DNA of 6,456 nt from Gammaproteobacteria bacterium (lineage in GTDB: Bacteria > Pseudomonadota > Gammaproteobacteria > Chromatiales > Chromatiaceae): assembly GCA_006227775.1 (NCBI GenBank), contig SBFV01000452.1:1-6456 (forward strand), written 5' to 3'. A program made the translations under genes and the position numbers. The notes beneath the pieces were generated by a model. It made no database searches and was not told the DNA's origin. It saw only the letters and a program-made list of their open reading frames with translations. Below, piece after piece: positions 1-6,117 of the stretch. How positions within the stretch are numbered: position 1 is the stretch's first letter; each line of letters opens with the position of its first letter.

Positions 1-1109
1 AGGCCTGGAAGGGCAAGACCGAGATCCGCAAGGAGATGGGCCTGATCGGCATGGCCCACCGCACCAGCTTCGTGCTCCAGGGCAGCATCTCCCACCTGAG
101 CCACCTGCTGGAGGGCTACATCGACGGTCTCAACAGCCGCCGCCCGGCCCTGTTCAACATCTACGCCGTCTGCCAACCCGAGCACGGCGTCCCCGACGAC
201 CACTCCGAGCACCAGAGCCGCCTGGCGGTGGAGTCCCGCGCCTATCCCCTGTTCCGCTTCGACCCGGACGCCGGCACCACCTTTGAGGAGTGCTGCTCCA
301 TCGAGGGCAATCCCAATCTGGACGACGACTGGATCAGTTGGACCATCCGCTACCAGGACGAGGCCGGCGAAGGACAGGAGATGTCCCTGCCCATGACCTT
401 CGCCGACTTCGCCATGACCGAAGGCCGCTTCCGCAAGCACTTCCGCAAGGCCCCGCCGGAGACCTGGAACGACAGCATGGTGCCCCTGCACGAGTTCCTC
501 GACCTAGACGCCGACGACCGCGAGGGCAAGTTTCCCTACGTCTGGGGCGTGGATGGCAAGAACCGCCTCATGCGCGTCCTGGTCTCCCAGGAACTGGTCC
601 GCTCCAGCGAGGAGCGACGCCAGTTCTGGCGCCAGTTGCGCGGCATCGTCGGCCTCGACCGCCAGTTCGACGTGGAGGCGGTGCGCAACCAGGCCAAGGC
701 CGAGATGGCCCAGAAGCTCACCGCTGGCCTCTTCGCCCTGGCCACGGGTGGCGCCAGCGGCCTGGGGTCGGGCTTCCTCGCCGACTTCGCCCCCACGGGC
801 GGAGGCAACGGCTCCGGCCACGCCACCAGCGCGCTCCCGGGCGCGGCGGCCGCGGGTGGTTGGGAGCCAGTGTGGATCGAAAGCCCCGAATGCACCGCCT
901 GCGACGAGTGCATGAACATCAACCCCAAGATCTTCGCCTACAACCCGCAAAAGCAGGCCGTGGTCGTGGACCCCAAGGGCGGTCCCTTCAAGGATATCGT
1001 CAAGGCGGCGGAGAAGTGCACCGCGGGCTGCATCCATCCCGGCACGCCCTTCAACCCGGCGGAGAAGGATATCGACAAGCTCGTCGCCCGGGCGGCGAAA
1101 TATCAATAA
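1..1109 (+). CDS. C-terminal part of a PFOR/NifJ-type 2-oxoacid:ferredoxin oxidoreductase with a fused terminal ferredoxin domain (5' end outside the window)
   Basis: The frame is open from the first full codon at position 3, before the first ATG at 36, so the gene enters from the left. Bases 3 to about 280 encode the end of a TPP-binding PFOR domain. KEMGLIG, the cysteine in YAVCQPEHG (171-173) and LAVESRAYPLFRFDPD match the end of NifJ-type enzymes, where this cysteine is the distant fourth ligand of the cluster next to TPP. The family interconverts 2-oxoacid plus CoA with acyl-CoA, CO2 and reduced ferredoxin in the cytoplasm. A Gly/Ala-rich linker follows (about 717-865). The last 80 residues form a ferredoxin-like domain with CTACDEC (cysteines at 891, 900, 909) and CTAGCIHPG (cysteines at 1017 and 1029). 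That is five cysteines, one more than a single [4Fe-4S] cluster needs. Canonical NifJ has its ferredoxin domain before the TPP domain, so a terminal one is unusual. The substrate cannot be decided from this fragment. It ends 261 bases before rnfC on the same strand. Confidence 0.85.
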   Translation, partial: AWKGKTEIRKEMGLIGMAHRTSFVLQGSISHLSHLLEGYIDGLNSRRPALFNIYAVCQPEHGVPDDHSEHQSRLAVESRAYPLFRFDPDAGTTFEECCSIEGNPNLDDDWISWTIRYQDEAGEGQEMSLPMTFADFAMTEGRFRKHFRKAPPETWNDSMVPLHEFLDLDADDREGKFPYVWGVDGKNRLMRVLVSQELVRSSEERRQFWRQLRGIVGLDRQFDVEAVRNQAKAEMAQKLTAGLFALATGGASGLGSGFLADFAPTGGGNGSGHATSALPGAAAAGGWEPVWIESPECTACDECMNINPKIFAYNPQKQAVVVDPKGGPFKDIVKAAEKCTAGCIHPGTPFNPAEKDIDKLVARAAKYQ

Positions 1110-1126
1110 GGTGCGACCAGGCCATG

Positions 1127-1165
1127 CCCCCTCCCCCCTCAGTGGGGAGGGTCGGGGAGAGGGGG
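1127..1165. repeat. C/G-rich intergenic hairpin element, copy 1
   Basis: Seven bases CCCCCTC at 1127-1133 pair perfectly with GAGGGGG at 1159-1165. The interior can also pair (CCCC 1135-1138 with GGGG 1144-1147) around a short loop. No T-run follows, so this is not a classic intrinsic terminator. Its reverse complement resembles the element at 4655-4690 in order and composition: C-run, purine pair, C-run, short loop, G-run. A fragment of the same G-rich half (GAGGGTCGGGG) recurs at 1211-1221. Elements of this style are dispersed in many GC-rich gammaproteobacterial genomes and may act as REP-like sequences or mRNA-processing hairpins. The role here is inference. Confidence 0.6.
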
Positions 1166-1218
1166 ATCACAGGTCCGACCCAAATGGATTCGGTCCCCAA
1201 CTCTACCGGAGAGGGTCG

Positions 1219-1305
1219 GGGGGCGTCTGGCGGGGGTATCGCCAGCACGGCAGGGTCTTCAAGCCTACAAGGACGTATTCAGGTTGTCCCCCGCCAGACG
1301 CACCC
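1219..1305. repeat. Inverted repeat upstream of rnfC (14-bp perfect arms, 51-base interior)
   Basis: GCGTCTGGCGGGGG at 1223-1236 is exactly reverse-complementary to CCCCCGCCAGACGC at 1288-1301. With one mismatch the arms extend to 1219-1236 and 1288-1305. The 51-base interior has only weak secondary pairing (GCC/GGC around 1241-1251) and codes for nothing recognisable. It is far longer than a transcription-factor operator or a typical terminator loop, and no T-run follows. A dispersed palindromic element of the MITE/REP kind is the most likely reading, and a structured 5' leader of the rnf mRNA is the alternative. It leaves about 65 bases before the rnfC start. Confidence 0.6.
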
Positions 1306-1370
1306 GGCCCGGCTAGCCAGAAATCCGACTCAACTTCGATCCAAGCACGCATCCGCAAGAAAGAGCGAAC

Positions 1371-2723
1371 ATGGGCATCATGAACTTCTTCCGCTCCACC
1401 AAGACCTTCGCCCACGGCATCCACCCCGTGGAGCACAAGGAACAAACGGCGGACAAACCGATCCGTCGCCTGGGCTTCGCCCCCGAACTGGTGCTGCCCC
1501 TGGCGCAGCACCGGGGCAAACCGGCCCGGCCCCTGGTCAAAATCGGTCAGGAAGTGGTACGTGGGGAGCCCATCGCCGAGGCCGACGGCTTCCTCTCGGT
1601 GCCCTTACACGCCCCGGCGGACGGCGTCATCCGCGCCATCGACCTGGCGTCAACCGCGGAAGGACCCAAGGCCCAGGCCATCTTCCTCAAGGTCCATCGC
1701 GCCTCCACTCAGGAGGTGCTCTACGACCTGCACCGGGACCTGGACACCCTGTCCGCCGAGGAACTGATCGCGGCCGTCCAGGCCGCCGGCCTAGTGGGCC
1801 TGGGGGGCGCTGCCTTCCCCAGCCACGTCAAGATGAAGCCTCCGGCGGGACGGACCCTAGAGACCTTGGTGGTCAACGGCTGCGAGTGCGAGCCCTACCT
1901 GACCTGCGATCACCGCGTCATGCTGGAGCGGCCGGACAGCATCATGGCAGGCATCCGCATCGTCCTCAAGGCGACCAAGGCCAGCCGGGCGGTGATCGGG
2001 GTCGAGGACAACAAGCCCGACGCCCTGGCCCGGTTGCGGGAGCGTATCCCCGCCGACCTGCCCGTGACCGTCGAGGCGGTGGAGACCAAGTACCCCCAAG
2101 GCGCTGAGAAGATGCTTATCAAGAGCCTCTTCGGCTGGGAGGTCCCCGCGGGCGGCCTGCCGGCGGACCTGGGCATCGCCGTCTATAACGTCGGCACCCT
2201 GGCGCAGATGGGCGAACTGCTCCCCCGAGGTCAGGGCCTGATCGAGCGGGTGGTGACCGTCAGCGGTCCGGGCATCTTCCGGCCCGGTAACTACCTGGTT
2301 CCCATCGGCACCCCCCTACGCTTCCTGCTGGAGCACACCGGGATGAGCGAACAGGCCGGCGAGGTCATTCTCGGTGGGCCCATGATGGGTATGTCGGTGG
2401 CATCCCTGGAGGTGCCCATCACCAAGGCCGTCTCGGGCGTGGTGGTGCTGGAGGCCCAGGACCCGGACCTGGCCCAGCGTCAGGTCCTGCCCTGCATCAA
2501 ATGCGGAGCCTGTCTGGAGGCCTGCCCGGTCAAGCTCAACCCCTCCACCCTCGGCCAGTTGGCCCAGCACCGGGAATACGGTCGCATGGCGAGCGACTAT
2601 TACCTGGATCAGTGCTTCGAGTGTGGCAGTTGCGCCTACGTCTGTCCCTCCAACATCCCCCTGACCCAGTATTTCCGCATCGCCAAGGCCATCAACCGGG
2701 AACACCAGCGCAAGCCCAACTGA
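1371..2723 (+). CDS. rnfC: Rnf complex subunit RnfC (NADH-, FMN- and Fe-S-binding peripheral subunit)
   Basis: RnfC is the cytoplasmic NAD(H)-reacting subunit of Rnf, related to NuoF and NqrA. The 450 residues show the expected order. A barrel-sandwich domain lies at about 32-85. A glycine-rich nucleotide motif GLVGLGGAAFP is at 140-150, followed by the signature NGCECEPYL at 169-177. A C-terminal two-cluster ferredoxin domain has CIKCGACLEACP (cysteines 375, 378, 381, 385) and CFECGSCAYVCP (cysteines 415, 418, 421, 425), enough for two [4Fe-4S] clusters. The protein stops 25 residues after the last cysteine. It is therefore the short form seen in clostridia, without the long Ala/Lys-rich tail of E. 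coli RsxC. The ATG at 1371 has a purine-rich stretch AAGAAAGAG at 1357-1365. The in-frame ATG at 1380 is the alternative but lacks a spaced binding site. An 88-base gap separates it from rnfD. Confidence 0.95.
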   Translation: MGIMNFFRSTKTFAHGIHPVEHKEQTADKPIRRLGFAPELVLPLAQHRGKPARPLVKIGQEVVRGEPIAEADGFLSVPLHAPADGVIRAIDLASTAEGPKAQAIFLKVHRASTQEVLYDLHRDLDTLSAEELIAAVQAAGLVGLGGAAFPSHVKMKPPAGRTLETLVVNGCECEPYLTCDHRVMLERPDSIMAGIRIVLKATKASRAVIGVEDNKPDALARLRERIPADLPVTVEAVETKYPQGAEKMLIKSLFGWEVPAGGLPADLGIAVYNVGTLAQMGELLPRGQGLIERVVTVSGPGIFRPGNYLVPIGTPLRFLLEHTGMSEQAGEVILGGPMMGMSVASLEVPITKAVSGVVVLEAQDPDLAQRQVLPCIKCGACLEACPVKLNPSTLGQLAQHREYGRMASDYYLDQCFECGSCAYVCPSNIPLTQYFRIAKAINREHQRKPN

Positions 2724-2811
2724 GCCGTCGCCGGCGCGCCCCGCATCGCCAGGAGCCGTAGCCGCGATTACCCGCTCAAGCCGAACCGAGTCCCTTTCAG
2801 CGAGCCCCGCC

Positions 2812-3855
2812 ATGTCGAGACCCATCGAGATCCGCACCTCCCCGCACCTGAAGCGGGCGCGCACCGTGCCGCAGATCATGCTGGGCGTCGTCTGGGCCCT
2901 GCTGCCCATCTGCGCCTTCGCGGTCTTCCAGTTCGGCCTCAGCGCCCTGCTGCTGCTGGTCACCACCACGGCGGTGGCCATGGGGACCGAGTACCTCTTC
3001 GCCCGCCTGTCCGGTCGGGGTAACACCCTCAATGACTGGAGCGTGGTCATCACCGGCCTGCTGCTGGGCCTGACCCTTCCACCGGGCTTTCCCCTGTGGA
3101 TGGCGGCGGTGGCCGCCTTCGTCGGCGTCGCCCTGGGCAAGTCCCTGTTCGGCGGCCTGGGCTTCAACGTCATGAACGCCGCCCTGGTGGGGCGCGCCTT
3201 CGCCCAGGCGGCCTTCCCGGTGGCCATCACTACCTGGACCCCGGGCTTCGCCCCCGGCCGCTTCCAGGAACCGATCCCCTCGACCCTGACCCCGCCCCTC
3301 ATGCAGCCGATCCCGGTGAAGGACTGGATCGGCGGGCTGAATATCGACGGCTTCACCGGCGCCACCCCCCTGGCCCTGCAGAAGTTCCAGCATATCGAGG
3401 TCAGCGGTCTCGATCTCTTCACCGGCATGGTGGCCGGCTCCGCCGGGGAGACCTCGGCGCTCCTGATCATGGTCTGCGGCCTCTGGCTGGCCTACCAGCG
3501 CCTGCTGGACTGGAAGATCCCGGTGGGGGTCATGCTCGGCGCCGTCCTCATCGCCCTGCCCTTTTGGCTGCTGGATGGCGGCGTCTATCCCACCCCCTGG
3601 TTCGTGCTCTGCTCCGGTGGTCTCATGCTCGGGGCCTGGTTCATGGCCAGCGACATGGTTGGTTCCCCGGAAACCCCCTGGGGCGCCCTGGTCTATGGCC
3701 TCTTCATCGGCGCCCTCACCGTGGTCATCCGCCTGTTCGGTGGCCTTACCGAAGGCATCATGTACGCCATCCTCCTCGCCAACGCCGCCGCGCCCCTGAT
3801 CTCGGCGGTCACCCAGCCTCGGGTCTTCGGCACCCGTAAGGAGAGACGGTCATGA
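2812..3855 (+). CDS. rnfD: Rnf complex membrane subunit RnfD (covalent FMN carrier)
   Basis: RnfD is an integral inner-membrane subunit, homologous to NqrB, that carries FMN on a threonine and takes part in electron transfer coupled to ion translocation. The 347 residues are mostly hydrophobic helices. They include the family stretches GGLGFNVMNAALVGRAF, GSAGETSAL and ASDMVGSPETPWG. The flavinylation motif TGATPL places the predicted FMN-bearing threonine at residue 185 (codon 3364-3366). The N-terminus SRPIEIRTSPHLKRARTVPQIM aligns with E. coli RsxD from its start, which supports ATG 2812. There is no other in-frame start just upstream. The ribosome binding site is poor: only GCGAG lies near, while an AGGAG at about 2751 is too far away. 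The stop overlaps the rnfG start as ATGA. Confidence 0.95.
   Translation: MSRPIEIRTSPHLKRARTVPQIMLGVVWALLPICAFAVFQFGLSALLLLVTTTAVAMGTEYLFARLSGRGNTLNDWSVVITGLLLGLTLPPGFPLWMAAVAAFVGVALGKSLFGGLGFNVMNAALVGRAFAQAAFPVAITTWTPGFAPGRFQEPIPSTLTPPLMQPIPVKDWIGGLNIDGFTGATPLALQKFQHIEVSGLDLFTGMVAGSAGETSALLIMVCGLWLAYQRLLDWKIPVGVMLGAVLIALPFWLLDGGVYPTPWFVLCSGGLMLGAWFMASDMVGSPETPWGALVYGLFIGALTVVIRLFGGLTEGIMYAILLANAAAPLISAVTQPRVFGTRKERRS
3838..3845 (+). promoter_or_regulatory. Ribosome binding site of rnfG inside the end of rnfD
   Basis: AAGGAGAG lies six bases before ATG 3852, within the last codons of rnfD. Together with the ATGA stop/start overlap it fixes the rnfG start and indicates translational coupling of rnfD and rnfG. 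Confidence 0.8.
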
Positions 3856-4598
3856 GCGGGACCCTCCCTGTCCAGACCAGTACCCCGGCTCCCGCAACCC
3901 CGGCACCGGCTACCCCGGGTCTGGCCATGCTGATGACCCTGGGGCTCATCGCCGCTATCTCTGGTCTACTGGTGGCGACGGCCTACGAATACACCGCCCC
4001 CATCATCGCCGAAAAGGAGCGCATCGCCACCGAAGCGGCGGTGCTGCGCATCCTGCCGGGCGCCGTCGCCAAACGCGACTTCCTCATCGCTGCCCAGGGT
4101 GGCCTGACCCCCCTTGCAGCCAACGGGGATGGTGGCGGCGCTTCGGATGCGGCGGAAGGCAGTATCGTCTATGCCGGTTACGACGCCCAGGGTCAGCTCC
4201 AGGGTCTGGCCTTCACCGGCGTCGGCACGGGCTACGCCGGTCCGGTGAAGGTCCTGTTCGCCTACGACCCCGAGCGCCAGCTCATCGTCCGTAGCAAGGT
4301 GCTTAAGTCCAACGAGACTCCGGGCTTTGGCGACAAGCTCGACAAGGACCCGGCCTTCCTCAAGAACCTGGAGGCCCTGGATACTCGTCTCGACGCCACG
4401 GGCCAGACCCTGGCCAACCCCATCGTCACCGTCAAGAACGGCACCAAGACCCAGCCCTGGCAGATCGACGCCATCACCGGCGCCACCCTCTCCTCCCGGG
4501 CCATGGGCAAGGCGGCCAACCAGGCCGCCCAGCGCGCCGCCCCCGCCATCCAGCGCAGTCTGGCGCTGCTGGCCCAACCGCCCCGGGAGCGCCCATGA
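3852..4598 (+). CDS. rnfG: Rnf complex subunit RnfG (membrane-anchored, covalent FMN domain)
   Basis: RnfG, related to NqrC, has one membrane anchor and a periplasmic FMN-binding domain that relays electrons within Rnf. Of 248 residues, about 24-45 form the single transmembrane helix. The FMN_bind region occupies roughly 120-225. The motif ITGATLSS puts the flavinylated threonine at residue 212 (codon 4485-4487). NETPGFGDKL is another family signature. Ahead of the helix is a 23-residue extension rich in Pro, Ala and Thr with the small repeat APATP/APATP, absent from E. coli RsxG as I recall it. The start is nevertheless well supported by the AAGGAG site and the ATGA overlap with rnfD. The protein requires an ApbE-type flavin transferase, which is not encoded here. 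Its own stop overlaps another ATG (ATGA, 4595-4598), which opens a 46-codon frame. Confidence 0.95.
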   Translation: MSGTLPVQTSTPAPATPAPATPGLAMLMTLGLIAAISGLLVATAYEYTAPIIAEKERIATEAAVLRILPGAVAKRDFLIAAQGGLTPLAANGDGGGASDAAEGSIVYAGYDAQGQLQGLAFTGVGTGYAGPVKVLFAYDPERQLIVRSKVLKSNETPGFGDKLDKDPAFLKNLEALDTRLDATGQTLANPIVTVKNGTKTQPWQIDAITGATLSSRAMGKAANQAAQRAAPAIQRSLALLAQPPRERP

Positions 4599-4735
4599 GC
4601 GGTTGGCCCCGTCATCGCCAAGCGGTATTCGGCATCTTGGCAGGCTCAGGTACTTTCCCCCTCCCCCCAACCCCCTCCGGCGAGGGGGAAGAGGAGCGGA
4701 ATTTTAGGCGCATCCACAGCAACCGGCAGGTATGA
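4595..4735 (+). CDS. Possible 46-residue coupling ORF between rnfG and rnfE (doubtful)
   Basis: An ATG overlaps the rnfG stop as ATGA, with GGGAG five bases upstream (4585-4589). The frame reads MSGWPRHRQAVFGILAG, passes through the C/G-rich repeat as PLPPTPSGEGEEE, and stops at 4733-4735, three bases before the rnfE ATG. I recognise no family, and the second half is simply the translated repeat, so a functional peptide is doubtful. Its placement would carry ribosomes from rnfG to rnfE across the spacer. Short open frames are common by chance at this GC content. Confidence 0.25.
   Translation: MSGWPRHRQAVFGILAGSGTFPLPPTPSGEGEEERNFRRIHSNRQV
4655..4690. repeat. C/G-rich intergenic hairpin element, copy 2
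   Basis: CCCCCTC at 4671-4677 and GAGGGGG at 4682-4688 form a perfect 7-bp stem closed by the four-base loop CGGC. Alternatively TTCCCCCTC at 4655-4663 pairs perfectly with GAGGGGGAA at 4682-4690. There is no T-run, so it is not an intrinsic terminator. It resembles the element at 1127-1165 in inverted orientation. Lying inside the operon, it could mark an mRNA-processing or stability boundary between rnfCDG and rnfEA. That role is inference. Confidence 0.6.
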
Positions 4736-4738
4736 ACC

Positions 4739-5437
4739 ATGGCTGAAACCACCCAACCAGGCACGGGCGCCAAGCCAACCGCGGACCCCTTCAACCGCCA
4801 GGAGAGCCTGACCGCGGACACCTTCCTGCGGGGACTCTGGCAGGAGAACCCGGTCTTCGTCATGCTGCTGGGTATGTGCCCGACCCTGGCGGTGACCAAT
4901 TCCGCCATCAATGCCCTGGGAATGGGTCTGGCCACGACCTTCGTCCTGCTCGGATCGGGTGCCCTGGTCTCCCTGCTACGTCACCTCATACCCAAGCAGG
5001 TGCGCATCGCCAGCTACATCGTCATCATCGCCACCTTCGTCACGGTGGTGGACTACGCCATCCATGCCATCAGTCTGGAGCTCTACGCCTCCCTGGGGGC
5101 CTTCATCCAGCTCATCGTCGTCAACTGCATCATCCTGGGCCGCGCGGAGGCCTATGCCTCCAAACAGCGGCTGCTGCCGACCCTGGTCAATGGCCTGGGG
5201 ATGGGCCTGGGCTTCACCCTGGCCCTGCTGAGCCTGGGCTCCGTGCGCGAGATCCTGGGCAGCGGTAGCCTCTTCGGCTATCCCCTCTTCGGCGAGGACT
5301 TTCAGCCCTGGCTGGTGATGGTCCTGCCCCCCGGCGGCTTTTTCGTCCTCGGCGCCTGGCTGCTGCTTTTCGCCTGGCTGAAGCAGCGCCGTGAGCGTCG
5401 TCCGCTGGCATCCGCCGGAGCCACCAGCCATGGTTAG
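4739..5437 (+). CDS. rnfE: Rnf complex membrane subunit RnfE
   Basis: RnfE, homologous to NqrD, is an inner-membrane subunit that pairs with RnfA as inverted-topology six-helix proteins. Together they hold an Fe-S centre in the middle of the membrane. Of 232 residues, the diagnostic half-sites are LGMCPTLAVTNSAINALGMG with Cys47 and VVNCIILGRAEAYA with Cys130, the expected metal-ligand cysteines. GSVREILG and MVLPPGGFF are further family stretches. About 25 hydrophilic residues precede the region where E. coli RsxE begins, so this N-terminus is longer than usual, and the next methionine is too far in. The start is ATG 4739, with a modest AGG at 4728-4730. The nearby ATG at 4732 is out of frame and stops after four codons. 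Its end overlaps the rnfA start by eight bases. Confidence 0.95.
   Translation: MAETTQPGTGAKPTADPFNRQESLTADTFLRGLWQENPVFVMLLGMCPTLAVTNSAINALGMGLATTFVLLGSGALVSLLRHLIPKQVRIASYIVIIATFVTVVDYAIHAISLELYASLGAFIQLIVVNCIILGRAEAYASKQRLLPTLVNGLGMGLGFTLALLSLGSVREILGSGSLFGYPLFGEDFQPWLVMVLPPGGFFVLGAWLLLFAWLKQRRERRPLASAGATSHG
5416..5420 (+). promoter_or_regulatory. Ribosome binding site that decides the rnfA start
   Basis: CGGAG lies nine bases before ATG 5430. It supports this ATG over the in-frame GTG at 5391, which would add 13 residues (SVVRWHPPEPPA and onward) with no counterpart in RnfA proteins. Confidence 0.6.
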
Positions 5438-6020
5438 TCCCTCGCTTCCGCTGATCTTTCTCGACGCCGCCGTGGTCAACAACTTCGTCCTGGCCCTGTT
5501 CCTTGGCATCTGCCCCTTTCTCGGCACCTCCGCCAAGAAAGAGACGGCCCTGAATATGGGGCTGGCCACCATGTTCGTGATGGTGGTGAGCTCCATTGCC
5601 GCCTACGGTGTCAACTGGCTGCTGATAGCATTGGACCTGGAGTTCCTGCGCCTCATCTGCTACATCGCCATCATCGCCTCGGCGGTGCACTTGGTGGAGA
5701 TGTTCGTCAAAAAGTACAGCCCGGCGCTCTTCCGCTCCCTGGGTATCTTCTTGCCGCTGATCACCACTAACTGCGCCATCCTCGGCCTGGCGCTCTTTCA
5801 GACCGCCAAGGAGTACGACTTTCTCCAGAGCCTGGTCTACAGCCTGGGAGCCGGTACCGGCTTCATGCTGGCCCTGCTGCTCATGGCCGGTCTGCGGGAG
5901 AAACTGGATCTGGCCAGGCTGCCGACGGTCAGCCAGGGGGCGGCCATGACCCTGATGCTGGCAGGTCTCCTGTCCCTGGCCTTCATGGGTTTCGCCGGCC
6001 TGGGAGGTTCCCATGGTTGA
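5430..6020 (+). CDS. rnfA: Rnf complex membrane subunit RnfA
   Basis: RnfA, homologous to NqrE, is the partner of RnfE in the membrane core and supplies two cysteines to the shared intramembrane Fe-S centre. From ATG 5430 the protein has 196 residues, against 193 for E. coli RsxA, which it resembles along its whole length. VNNFVLALFLGICPFLG carries Cys28. ETALNMGLATMFVM follows. IFLPLITTNCAILG carries Cys115. It ends in LLSLAFMGFAGLGG. Six hydrophobic helices are evident. The upstream GTG at 5391 is rejected because the extra residues are hydrophilic, proline-rich and unlike the family. It overlaps rnfE by eight bases, so the two partner subunits are probably translationally coupled. rnfB, usually next to rnfA, does not follow. 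Confidence 0.96.
   Translation: MVSPSLPLIFLDAAVVNNFVLALFLGICPFLGTSAKKETALNMGLATMFVMVVSSIAAYGVNWLLIALDLEFLRLICYIAIIASAVHLVEMFVKKYSPALFRSLGIFLPLITTNCAILGLALFQTAKEYDFLQSLVYSLGAGTGFMLALLLMAGLREKLDLARLPTVSQGAAMTLMLAGLLSLAFMGFAGLGGSHG
6002..6007 (+). promoter_or_regulatory. Strong Shine-Dalgarno-like sequence at the end of rnfA
   Basis: GGGAGG lies five bases before ATG 6013, inside the last codons of rnfA. It would serve the short frame at 6013-6117 but also encodes rnfA residues (GLGGS), so it may be coincidental. Confidence 0.35.
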
Positions 6021-6117
6021 TTGGGCATCGCCCCCGGGTCTTCTGGCGCGGCATGCCCTGACAATCGCCAGACGCGCCACTACCCGCCTTGCGGGCCAGG
6101 TCAGCGGCCATGCTTAG
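6013..6117 (+). CDS. Possible 34-residue ORF bridging rnfA and the Cys-rich gene (doubtful)
   Basis: ATG 6013 overlaps the rnfA stop by eight bases and has GGGAGG at good spacing. The TAG at 6115-6117 overlaps the start of the downstream Cys-rich gene, also by eight bases. The peptide (MVDWASPPGLLARHAL, then an Arg-rich stretch and GQVSGHA) has no recognised family and no Fe-S motif, and it does not resemble an RnfB N-terminus. It could be a coupling peptide or a chance frame. At this length sequence alone cannot decide. Confidence 0.3.
   Translation: MVDWASPPGLLARHALTIARRATTRLAGQVSGHA

Noticed and set aside
1127..1165. Intrinsic terminator after the oxidoreductase gene
   Set aside because: The hairpin is strong but no T-run follows on either strand, so termination cannot be claimed.
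1228..1243. Possible sigma-54 promoter (TGG, ten-base spacing, GC)
   Set aside because: GG and GC have the right spacing, but the flanking bases match the consensus poorly and the sequence is part of the inverted repeat arm and loop.
290..2107. 605-residue + strand reading frame running across the oxidoreductase gene, the spacer and rnfC
   Set aside because: It lies in another frame of two well-supported genes, is extremely rich in Arg, Pro and Gly, and shows no domain. It is a high-GC shadow frame.
2316..3470. 384-residue - strand reading frame opposite rnfC and rnfD
   Set aside because: It is antisense to two confident genes, with arginine/proline-biased composition and no recognisable motif.
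5391..5429. GTG start giving rnfA 13 extra residues
   Set aside because: The extra residues do not match RnfA N-termini, whereas ATG 5430 has a spaced CGGAG and gives the family length.
5214..6080. 288-residue - strand reading frame opposite rnfE and rnfA
   Set aside because: Its Gln/Gly/Arg-rich, low-complexity protein lies entirely antisense to conserved membrane subunits, so it is a shadow frame.
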